A stretch of DNA of 64,000 nucleotides from SAR324 cluster bacterium (GTDB lineage Bacteria > SAR324 > NAC60-12): assembly GCA_028281495.1 (NCBI GenBank), contig JANQJU010000020.1:186001-250000 (forward strand), read 5' to 3'. The stretch's first letter is position 1. Each line of letters starts with the position of its first letter. Of the stretch, positions 56,723 to 64,000 are shown in pieces. The position numbers and the translations under genes were made by a program. The notes under the pieces are model-generated. The model searched no databases. It worked only from the letters and a program-made list of their open reading frames with translations, and was not told where the DNA came from.

Positions 56723-58477
56723 TTATCGTAAATCTTCTCCAAGCTTTTTAGCTCTACGGCGAATAAATGTAGGGATATCAAGATCGCTACTGAAGTCACG
56801 GCGATTACGTTTACGCCAAGCCCAATCTGGAAAACGAGGGCTAGTTTCTACGTCTGGTTGTGATTTGGTTGAAGAGTCATCAGTTTCCAATAAGACTTCT
56901 TGGGATTCTGTAGCTGTTTCTAGTAGAGGTTCTTTTGGAGGAAGGGCGGTTTTAGCTTCATTCTGCATTCCATCTGAATCGCTATTTGCGTTCTGATGAA
57001 CCGGCTGTGGCTTTGATGTAGGAATATTATCATTTGATGAGAAAGATTCGGTTTTTTGGAGTATCAGATTCTGTTCTTCGGGTTTCTCTAATCCTGTTAT
57101 TTTAGTTTGTGGCAGTTCATTGGATTCGGAAACAGGAGATGAGTCTTGGTCTTCTATGGAAGTTGCTAAAGGATTATCTCTTCGTTGTATCGGAACATTT
57201 GGTTTGGAAGCAGAGTTCACTGATGCAGAAGCTGAAAATAACTCTTGCTCATCATTAGAAGCCAAAAGAGGATTAGATGCTCTTCGATGTACTGAAGTAG
57301 TTTCTTTATTTTTACTTAAGAGGTTAGCTTGCTGATTAGTTTGATAAGCTGTGGAAGAATCGGAAGTGTTTTCTACTCTAGACGCTGAGAAAAAAGAATC
57401 AGAAGAGTAAGAGTTACTATTTGTAGACTGAGTAAGTGAGTTTCTGTTGTTTAGAGATTTTTTTTCAAGTTCATTGGAAACTCCTTTGGACTGAGACGCG
57501 GTAGAAGGTTCTTCACCGAAGCCCGTAGCAATAACTGTGATTTGAAGGCGATCTTCCAAATTGGGATCAATGGAAGCTCCCCAGATGATTGTTGCATCTT
57601 CATGCGCTTGCTCCTGAATAAAAGTAGCCGCATCATTAACTTCATGCATGCTCATACTGGTACTACCAACCATGTTCACTAGAATGCCACGTGCTCCAGT
57701 TATTTTACAGTCGCTAAGGAGCGGACTATGGATGGCTTTTTCGGCGGCGTTAATAGCTCGTTTTTCTCCTGCTGCTACTCCAGTACCCATGACAGCCTTG
57801 CCGCCATTTTGCATGATAGTTCGTACATCTGCGAAGTCTAGATTGATGATACCTTCGTTCGTTATAAGATCGGAAATTCCCTGAATTGCTTGACGCAGGA
57901 CATCGTCGGCTAAGCTGAAGGCTTCCATCATTGAAGTTTTAGGATTTACCAAGCTAAGCAAATTGTCATTTGGAATAACTATTAAAGTATCGACATGTGC
58001 TTTGAATTCCTCAATACCTTTGGAAGCATTGCGTTTTCGTTGTTTGCCCTCAAATTGAAAGGGAATTGTAACCACTCCAACGGTTAATGCTTGCATCTCT
58101 CTTGCGATTTGGGCAACGATAGGTGCTCCTCCAGTCCCTGTACCTCCGCCCATTCCTGCGGTAACAAATACCATATCTGCACCAGAAACAAATTCTCGGA
58201 TCAAATCTACATTTTCAAGAGCAGCTTCTCTTCCAACTTCAGGCTTGGCTCCAGCACCTAATCCTCGTGTACAATTGATACCAAGTTGAAGTTTATAAGC
58301 TGCGGCAGAGTCACGTAGGTCTTGCAGGTCCGTATTAGCTGCAATGAATTCTACTGCTGAGGTGTCCATCACTTTCACCATACGGTTTATGGCATTTCCA
58401 CCCCCACCACCAACTCCAACAACTTTGATGACTGGATTATCACTTTCTGTTTGCTTGATATCGGAAAACCCTAGCAT
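56723..58477 (-). CDS. ftsZ: Cell division protein FtsZ with long C-terminal linker
   Basis: Tubulin-like GTPase that forms the division ring, 584 residues against the usual 380-400. The GTPase domain has [24 protein letters not shown], the tubulin signature [18 protein letters not shown], and [15 protein letters not shown]. After about residue 320 comes a linker of some 230 residues rich in Ser, Asn, Gln and Glu. The C-terminal peptide [18 protein letters not shown] keeps the motif that binds FtsA and other partners. A good ribosome binding site (AGAGGAAT) precedes the ATG. It follows ftsA closely (21 bases). No other division or mur genes are adjacent. Confidence 0.96.
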   Translation of the reverse strand: MLGFSDIKQTESDNPVIKVVGVGGGGGNAINRMVKVMDTSAVEFIAANTDLQDLRDSAAAYKLQLGINCTRGLGAGAKPEVGREAALENVDLIREFVSGADMVFVTAGMGGGTGTGGAPIVAQIAREMQALTVGVVTIPFQFEGKQRKRNASKGIEEFKAHVDTLIVIPNDNLLSLVNPKTSMMEAFSLADDVLRQAIQGISDLITNEGIINLDFADVRTIMQNGGKAVMGTGVAAGEKRAINAAEKAIHSPLLSDCKITGARGILVNMVGSTSMSMHEVNDAATFIQEQAHEDATIIWGASIDPNLEDRLQITVIATGFGEEPSTASQSKGVSNELEKKSLNNRNSLTQSTNSNSYSSDSFFSASRVENTSDSSTAYQTNQQANLLSKNKETTSVHRRASNPLLASNDEQELFSASASVNSASKPNVPIQRRDNPLATSIEDQDSSPVSESNELPQTKITGLEKPEEQNLILQKTESFSSNDNIPTSKPQPVHQNANSDSDGMQNEAKTALPPKEPLLETATESQEVLLETDDSSTKSQPDVETSPRFPDWAWRKRNRRDFSSDLDIPTFIRRRAKKLGEDLR

Positions 58478-58498
58478 ATTCCTCTTTTGTGAGTCGGA

Positions 58499-59737
58499 CT
58501 AAAAAAATTCATGCAACCAATCTTTCATGCGTCGAGAAACTTTATGAAACAAGTTGGTCTCGTCTCCAGAAAATTGCAGTTTGCTTTGACTATTGATTCC
58601 ATATCTTACTAAGCCAACACTAGTAGCATATTTAGGAGAATAGATGAGTTCTTGGATACCGGAAATATTTTCTGGAAATCCTACCCTCACTGGAAGGTTT
58701 AGAACTTGGCTTGCTAACTCATCTGCTCCAGGCATAATGCAGGTACCTCCAGTAATTACGACACCAGAAGCAATTACATTGCGATATTGCGATTTTTCGA
58801 TTTCCATTGCGATAAATTCAAAAATTTCACGAAAACGGTCTTCAAGAATTTCTGCTAGAACCTGTTTTTGAATGTTCCGTGTCCTCCTACCCCCTACACC
58901 AGCAGCCTGAACCATTTCATCAGATTTCACCATTGAAATCATGGCTACTCCATAATCGTGTTTAATCTCTTCTGCTTCTGCCAAAGGAGTACTTAGACCT
59001 ATAGCGACATCTTTAGTTAGGTGGTCACCACCTAGCGCCAAAACAGCTGTATGTACAATACTTCCCTCCGAATAAATGGTGATATCGGTAGTTCCGCCTC
59101 CTATATCAACCAGTACTACACCAACTTCCTGTTCATCCGGACTAAGAACAGCTTGACTGGAAGCTAAAGGTTCTAAGACAATATCCTCGACCTCAAGTCC
59201 AGCTTGGTTACAACATTTGATAATATTTTGCGCAGATGTAACAGATCCTGTAACAATATGAACATTGACTTCTAGGCGAGTACCCGACATACCAAGCGGA
59301 TTCTGAACACCATCTTGGTCATCTACAATGAATTCTTGTGGAAGAATATGGAGAACTTCCCGGTCATTGGGAATTAAAACTTGCGCAGCATCGATTACAC
59401 GACGAATATCTTCTTCAGTGACAGTTCGATTACGATAAACTGTTACCATACCATGGCTGTTGGTGCCTTTAATGTGGTGCCCTGCTATGCCAGCATAAAC
59501 AGAAGTAATTTGCTGACCACACATCAGTTCGCACTCTTCAACAGCTTTTTTGATTGACTGAACCGTCTTTTCAATATTAACAACTACCCCTTTGCGCAAA
59601 CCTTCCGATTTTGCTGTGCCGACTCCAACGATATTCAAAATATCTTTGCTATCTGCTTCTGCTGCAATCGCACAAATTTTGGTAGTCCCAATATCTAGCC
59701 CGACGACAATATTACTGTTTTTACTCCGTGGCGGCAT
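58499..59737 (-). CDS. ftsA: Cell division protein FtsA
   Basis: Actin-like membrane tether for FtsZ, 412 residues. The nucleotide-binding phosphate-1 loop is VVGLDIGTTKICAI, phosphate-2 is VLVDIGGGTTDITIY, and the adenosine motif is SGVVITGGTCIMPG. The C-terminal end (LFHKVSRRMKDWLHEFF) is the amphipathic membrane-targeting helix. The ribosome binding site is GAGGAG. ftsQ and the mur genes are not next to it. ftsZ follows downstream. Confidence 0.96.
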   Translation of the reverse strand: MPPRSKNSNIVVGLDIGTTKICAIAAEADSKDILNIVGVGTAKSEGLRKGVVVNIEKTVQSIKKAVEECELMCGQQITSVYAGIAGHHIKGTNSHGMVTVYRNRTVTEEDIRRVIDAAQVLIPNDREVLHILPQEFIVDDQDGVQNPLGMSGTRLEVNVHIVTGSVTSAQNIIKCCNQAGLEVEDIVLEPLASSQAVLSPDEQEVGVVLVDIGGGTTDITIYSEGSIVHTAVLALGGDHLTKDVAIGLSTPLAEAEEIKHDYGVAMISMVKSDEMVQAAGVGGRRTRNIQKQVLAEILEDRFREIFEFIAMEIEKSQYRNVIASGVVITGGTCIMPGADELASQVLNLPVRVGFPENISGIQELIYSPKYATSVGLVRYGINSQSKLQFSGDETNLFHKVSRRMKDWLHEFF

Positions 59738-60087
59738 CCATGCTCCTCACCAGTATACTGACCTATCCATCATTCAGACGAATGAAAGGAGCGGAGTCAG
59801 CTAGACTCAGTATCGTGTTGGTATGATTAATAGATTATAGTTTGTTAAGGAAGGGGTGGTCATAAAACTTCAGATATTGTTGCATATAAATTATTATAAC
59901 AAGTCAAGACCTTAATCACTTTTAGTTAAGTTGTCAACGATATTGTCAGCTTGTTATCACAGTAAAAAGTAAATGATTTCAAAGTCATCATTTTATTAAA
60001 CCATCAAACCTGATAAACCAATCACATCTTATATGTCTACTCTATTGGTATAGAATCTATTGACTCAAAAAGATAGTATTCTGCCCT
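59738..60087. other. Intergenic region upstream of ftsA
   Basis: The 350 bases between the ftsA start and the stop of the small lipoprotein gene, both on the minus strand, should include the ftsA promoter. I see no coding frame or RNA gene, only AT-rich sequence. Confidence 0.5.
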
Positions 60088-60444
60088 CTATCGTTGAAAA
60101 GAGCAACGCTGACCATTCAAGAAACTTGTTGTTCCGAGTGCACAGCTTTGTTTTCCTTCATCAGATCTACCGCAACGATAAAAACCATCCTCCAATACAA
60201 CATTTAAAAAAATTTTTGGAGATACTTGGGGATCAATAATTCGAACCTGACCATTAATGATAGAAAAATTTTGTTTTTGCCAGTGTCGAGCAATTTGACA
60301 TATGCGTTGGATTTCTAAATCTTTAGCATCGTAATATTTATATTGGACTTGTGTACTATTAGAACAAGCTGCAATCCAGTAAAACACAATAATTAAAAGC
60401 TGAAGTTTGAAAGCAGTGGGTGAAAAACTCCAGAATAAATTCAT
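60088..60444 (-). CDS. Small lipoprotein
   Basis: A 118-residue protein. The N-terminal hydrophobic segment (FKLQLLIIVFYWIAAC) ends in a lipobox IAAC, so Cys27 should carry the lipid anchor. The mature part has four cysteines (RICQI, YRCGRSD, SCALG and RCSF) that could form disulphides. It follows trkA by 20 bases and is probably cotranscribed. I recognise no family; the lipobox is the main support. Confidence 0.65.
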   Translation of the reverse strand: MNLFWSFSPTAFKLQLLIIVFYWIAACSNSTQVQYKYYDAKDLEIQRICQIARHWQKQNFSIINGQVRIIDPQVSPKIFLNVVLEDGFYRCGRSDEGKQSCALGTTSFLNGQRCSFQR

Positions 60445-60464
60445 ACCTAAAGATATTTAAGAGC

Positions 60465-61856
60465 TTAATGGAATAATTTACGGACTTCTTTCAAACTGAG
60501 TGAATTGCAAATCACGATAACCCTTTCCCCACTTTGAATATGCGTCTCTCCGACGGCGATCTCCCATTTTCCTTCTCTAAAAATACCACCAATCAGGATA
60601 CCGCTATTTTCCAAAGAGGAACTTAGCTTATAAAGAGGTTTCCGAGTGATAGACGAATGCGATCCGGCAACCAGTTCTACAACTTCAGCATCGACTCCAT
60701 GTAAATGAGCTACTGACAGAAGCTCATGACGGCGGATAAATTTCAGAATTTCATTAGCTGCAGAAATTTTGGCATTTAGGGCAATATCTAGACCAATTGT
60801 AGAAGCTAAAACTAAATAATCCTCTTTATCAACAAGGGCAATTGTTTTGCCTGTGGCACCTTGTTGAGGAGAACGATTCTTTCGGTTCATGAGATGCTTG
60901 GCAAGTAAACAGCTGATTATATTGGTTTCATTGTCTTCAGTGGTGGCAATAAAAGTCTCTGTATCCAACACTCCGGCTAAAGCAAGAACATTAGCATCTG
61001 TACCGTCTCCATGGAGGACTTGAGTATACTTTAAGGTTGAAGCAAGCTCTGCTGCTTGCTTTGCTGAATCTTCAATAAGTTTGATCTGTACCGTCTTTTC
61101 TAGCAATTGAGCAATACGATAGCCAATTAACCCACCTCCTAAAATCATTATCCGTTGAATACTGCGCTGCTGAATGCCCATAAGGTCCATTAAACTTGTT
61201 AGATCTTGAGTGCGCGCCAAAATAAAAATTTGATCTCTGTGTGAAATAATGTCTTGTCCCCTTGGAATGATCGTTGTAATGCCACGAGCAATTGCAACTA
61301 CTCGAAATGGAAAAGCATTATACCTTTGAGAGATTTCGCTTAATGTTTTGTTTATTAAAGGAGAGGTTTCATGAATACGAGTAGCTAAAACCTTCATTTG
61401 GCCGTCTGCAAGATCCAAAACATCATTTGCCGCAGCTCTCAAAATTAACCGTGCAATTTCTTGAGCTACAGACTCTTCTGGATTCACCATAAGATCTATT
61501 TTGAGGTCTTCTGCTGTGAGAATTGAATCTTCATTACCAAAATCTAAAGTTCTAGCTCGAACAATTTTTCTACTAATTCCAAAACGATCTGCGATCAACG
61601 CAGTCAGCATGTTCACAGCATCGTTGTCAGTAGTCGCAATCATTAAATCCATCTTTTCCGCCTGAGCAACCTTCCAATAAGATACCTGCATTGCATTGCC
61701 TTCAATTGTACGTGCATCAAGGTTTTCCTTTGCATAACGTACCAATTCTGGATTTGGCTCAATGATTGTGACTGAGTGGCCTTCATGCGTAAGACGTTTC
61801 GCAACATGCAAGCCAACTCCACCAATGCCTAGTATCAAAATATTCTGAATGGACAT
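60465..61856 (-). CDS. trkA: Trk system potassium uptake protein TrkA
   Basis: Peripheral membrane regulator of the TrkH K+ channel, 463 residues. It has two RCK modules: the first with ILGIGGVGLHVAKRLTHEGH (NAD-binding) and ARTLDF, the second with MILGGGLIGYRIAQLLE and VLHGDGTDANVLALAG. Each is followed by a TrkA-C domain, one with GQMKVLATRIHETSPLINKT and one with HGVDAEVVELVAGSHSSI. TrkH is not in the window. A small lipoprotein gene follows. Confidence 0.95.
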   Translation of the reverse strand: MSIQNILILGIGGVGLHVAKRLTHEGHSVTIIEPNPELVRYAKENLDARTIEGNAMQVSYWKVAQAEKMDLMIATTDNDAVNMLTALIADRFGISRKIVRARTLDFGNEDSILTAEDLKIDLMVNPEESVAQEIARLILRAAANDVLDLADGQMKVLATRIHETSPLINKTLSEISQRYNAFPFRVVAIARGITTIIPRGQDIISHRDQIFILARTQDLTSLMDLMGIQQRSIQRIMILGGGLIGYRIAQLLEKTVQIKLIEDSAKQAAELASTLKYTQVLHGDGTDANVLALAGVLDTETFIATTEDNETNIISCLLAKHLMNRKNRSPQQGATGKTIALVDKEDYLVLASTIGLDIALNAKISAANEILKFIRRHELLSVAHLHGVDAEVVELVAGSHSSITRKPLYKLSSSLENSGILIGGIFREGKWEIAVGETHIQSGERVIVICNSLSLKEVRKLFH

Positions 61857-61945
61857 GAGTATTAGTAGCTGAAGTTATCTATGGGAAACGCATGGTATGC
61901 GTCAATGGAATGATTTTTGGGAAAGTCGTGGAGAGATGAGATAAA

Positions 61946-63172
61946 TCAGATTAGTTCATATTGTACAAAGCGTGTATTTTGTCTTCGAGGGTTCTTAGAA
62001 GACAGGTCGACTTCATACCAATTCCCTGCCAATGGAACACTGGACTTCCCATAAAATTCATCTGGATCGTGACCATGTTCTAGGCATTGTATGATAGCAT
62101 TTGCGATCCATTTCTCGATCTTTATGACCATCGTTTTTTTTCGAAGGCGCCCTTGGTCGTCTCGATTGAGGATATTAGGGATAGTATTCGTTGTGATGAA
62201 TTGACTGAGGTCGGGAGAATTGAGATTGGCTCGGCCCTCTGCCGAAATATAGGTATGAGTGCAATAAAAGAATATATTTTCAGGCCGAGAAAGTTCATTT
62301 TCAGCGAGCAATTTGACAGTAGCAGCAATTGTTCCTCCTGTGCGTACCATATCATCTAATATGAAAACGTCACGTCCTCTCAATAAAGCTACATCTTCAG
62401 AAATGTTCAATTCAACGTCCCGTTGGCCATACCTTGTCTTTTCAATATTAATCAAAACTGAATTTTTTAGACCGGTGAATTCGCGCACCCGACTAGCAAA
62501 TTCAACAGCACCACTATCAGGGGCAACAAAACCAACGTACTCCCCACCATTTTCAGTCCGTGCTAAGCCGGATCGCAAAATATAATTGGCTATAAGATGA
62601 GAAATATCCAGATTAATGAAATACTTTCGCCCTTGCTCTTCATAATCTCGGTATACTTCTCGATAAATTTTATCCATCACTTGCGGTTTATGATTATGAA
62701 CGGTCATCACTAAATCTACCCCCGATTTACGGAGAAGTTGGGCATATAAACGTGCGGACCAAGCTTGGCCTGCGAACTTCTTCCGAGAATCGAAATCCGT
62801 GATTTGGGGATGGCTGACAGTTCTTGGGCCACGGTCCTGTGCCGAATAAAATAAATCAGGCTCAATTAATGCGACGAACTCTGCTCCATTTTCTTTTGCT
62901 GCTGACGCAATAAGAAAATTCCTCATTGCGAGTTCATTACGAGAGTAGTGAGGAGAAGCTGTTGAAATGATATAAATGGATTTCCCTTTTAATCCATACC
63001 CAATATTTTCTTTTGTAGCTTCGTCCATAAGAAACCGAGGACAAAACTCATTATTAGCAAACGTTTTTAGGGAGATTAAGTCTTGAATATCTTCTTCTTG
63101 TTGCTTGTTAAAAGCCACACTGATTGCAAAAGAAGCGTCTCCCACATTAGAAACAATAACGCTATCTGTCAT
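61946..63172 (-). CDS. Divergent ribose-phosphate pyrophosphokinase-like protein
   Basis: A 408-residue protein of the PRPP synthetase/phosphoribosyltransferase fold. The PRPP-binding loop is FILDDMVRTGGTI (usual form DDMIDTGGTL). Other traces are FANNEFCPRF for the N-terminal motif, AQDRGPRT for the arginine-rich ATP-binding flexible loop, VAPDSGAVEFA and RYGQRDVEL. It is about 90 residues longer than ordinary Prs, and several motifs are altered. It overlaps purN by 11 bases, downstream of purE-purN, where PRPP supply would fit. Whether it makes PRPP or acts on a different sugar phosphate is open. Confidence 0.8.
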   Translation of the reverse strand: MTDSVIVSNVGDASFAISVAFNKQQEEDIQDLISLKTFANNEFCPRFLMDEATKENIGYGLKGKSIYIISTASPHYSRNELAMRNFLIASAAKENGAEFVALIEPDLFYSAQDRGPRTVSHPQITDFDSRKKFAGQAWSARLYAQLLRKSGVDLVMTVHNHKPQVMDKIYREVYRDYEEQGRKYFINLDISHLIANYILRSGLARTENGGEYVGFVAPDSGAVEFASRVREFTGLKNSVLINIEKTRYGQRDVELNISEDVALLRGRDVFILDDMVRTGGTIAATVKLLAENELSRPENIFFYCTHTYISAEGRANLNSPDLSQFITTNTIPNILNRDDQGRLRKKTMVIKIEKWIANAIIQCLEHGHDPDEFYGKSSVPLAGNWYEVDLSSKNPRRQNTRFVQYELI

Positions 63173-63812
63173 GATAATCTCTCATCAGAGGTACGTCAGA
63201 TTTGGGGGAAATTACATGTCTTCCATTCTGATAAATTTGATCTGTCGCAATCCAATAAATTGCTAGTGGAAGTATTAAATGTTCTTGCTCCAAAATACGA
63301 GCAGTTAAAGTATCTTCTGTATCATCTGGAAAGACAGGGACGGCCGACTGTATGATGATTGGACCGGTATCCACACCTTCATCCACGAAAAATACAGAGC
63401 AACCAGCAATTTTGACACCATATTCAATAGCTTGACGTTGGGCATGTAATCCTGGAAATGCGGGAACTAAAGAAGGGTGGATGTTAATGAGACGAAACTT
63501 CCAATGCTTTACAAAATGAGAAGAGAGAATTCTATTGAAACCTGCAAGGACTACTAGTTCGACACCAAACGATTCCAAGGCTTTTGTGATTTCAGAGTCA
63601 AATGCTTCACGAGAATCAAACTTTTTATGAGAGATACAATGGGTAGGAATACCATGTTGTTCTGCCCGTTTCAGTGCATAGGCACTAGAGTCATTAGAAA
63701 TTACAACCTTAATCGCAATAGGCAGTTTACCTGCTTCGCGCTCGTTGATAATTGCTTGAAGATTTGTACCATGCCCTGAAACCAGCACGGCAACAGGTAG
63801 TGGAGTAATCAT
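63162..63812 (-). CDS. purN: Phosphoribosylglycinamide formyltransferase
   Basis: Transfers formyl from 10-formyltetrahydrofolate to GAR in purine synthesis, 216 residues. The substrate region is VLVSGHGTNLQAII, the catalytic parts are AGFNRILSS and NIHPSLVPAFPG with the active His, and VDEGVDTGPIIIQ holds the catalytic Asp. The start overlaps the purE stop in ATGA (63809-63812). It is upstream of the PRPP-synthetase-like gene. Confidence 0.96.
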   Translation of the reverse strand: MITPLPVAVLVSGHGTNLQAIINEREAGKLPIAIKVVISNDSSAYALKRAEQHGIPTHCISHKKFDSREAFDSEITKALESFGVELVVLAGFNRILSSHFVKHWKFRLINIHPSLVPAFPGLHAQRQAIEYGVKIAGCSVFFVDEGVDTGPIIIQSAVPVFPDDTEDTLTARILEQEHLILPLAIYWIATDQIYQNGRHVISPKSDVPLMRDYHDR

Positions 63813-64000
63813 ATTGCCTCCAATCCAGCTTCTTCATGAGAAGCTGCAACTTGATGTTCCATTTTCAGTTTATGAAGATGCAGATGTGCCCGAAGATCTG
63901 AATAACGTAAAGCTAAGATTTGCGTGGCAAGAAATGCAGCATCAACCGCACTGTTGGGGGTTGTCATAGCAACAGAAACTTCGGAAGGTTTTTGTAAGAT
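63809..64000 (-). CDS. purE: N5-carboxyaminoimidazole ribonucleotide mutase PurE, 3' end
   Basis: The window ends inside this gene; the last 63 codons are present, ILQKPSEVSVAMTTPNSAVD to GLEAI, followed by TGA. The segment EVSVAMTTPNSAVDAAFLATQILAL aligns with the PurE C-terminal region (VPVATVAI, AAL/LAxxIL). The stop overlaps purN in ATGA. The catalytic half is outside the window, so the call rests on the tail and the purN neighbour. Confidence 0.7.
   Translation of the reverse strand: MLQKPSEVSVAMTTPNSAVDAAFLATQILALRYSDLRAHLHLHKLKMEHQVAASHEEAGLEAI

Overview
The window is a dense stretch of chromosome from a Gram-negative bacterium, moderately AT-rich by eye (composition not computed). 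Gram-negative signs are a lipoprotein, many signal peptides, a GspF/PilC-type membrane protein, an L,D-transpeptidase and a TrkA system. I saw no tRNA, rRNA, CRISPR array, prophage or insertion sequence. The F0 ATP synthase genes (atpZ, atpI, atpB, atpE) stand apart from the F1 genes, and atpE has an N-terminal signal peptide. Together with a GAF-CheZ-like protein and FHA and PilZ proteins, this points to a deltaproteobacterium-like or SAR324-like lineage. That placement is an inference from gene content only.

Layout. 0-4.4 kb (+): uvrB (5' end cut by the window edge) and priA. 4.8-19.2 kb (mostly -): a small secreted protein, then a long minus-strand run headed by recA, with mnmH/selU, a repeat protein, a large TPR protein, cmk, an archaeal-type GlmU-like enzyme, glmS, a HAD phosphatase, a TerB-like protein and an oversized phosphohexomutase. 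A perfect 16-bp parS site lies at the TPR/cmk junction. 19.4-32 kb: an MBL-fold hydrolase diverges from a plus-strand run of a GAF-CheZ-like protein, UDP-xylose synthase, a propeller-TPR-membrane-DnaJ protein, CCA transferase, PilZ, smpB, dprA and a three-gene unit (coiled-coil membrane protein, ABC ATPase, U32-like protein). 32-45 kb (-): a GspF-like protein, der, gyrB, recF and dnaN, then ddl, trmL, yciO and a long KAS III.

45-53 kb (+ except the pentapeptide gene): atpZ, atpI (out of frame at an A10 tract), atpB, atpE, a giant pentapeptide-repeat protein, a LOG-family protein, an SLC13/RCK transporter and an L,D-transpeptidase. 53-64 kb (-): argB, two FHA membrane proteins, ftsZ and ftsA, a small lipoprotein, trkA, a divergent PRPP-synthetase-like protein, purN and the end of purE (cut by the window edge).

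How the genes work together. The phosphohexomutase, GlmS and GlmU-like genes would make UDP-GlcNAc for the envelope, with ddl, ftsA/ftsZ and the L,D-transpeptidase acting on the wall. uvrB, priA, recA, recF, dnaN, gyrB and dprA cover replication and recombination. dnaN-recF-gyrB plus a parS site suggest an origin-proximal position, but dnaA is not beside dnaN. Genes are tightly packed, with ATGA overlaps, coupled starts and convergent pairs that share stop-codon bases.
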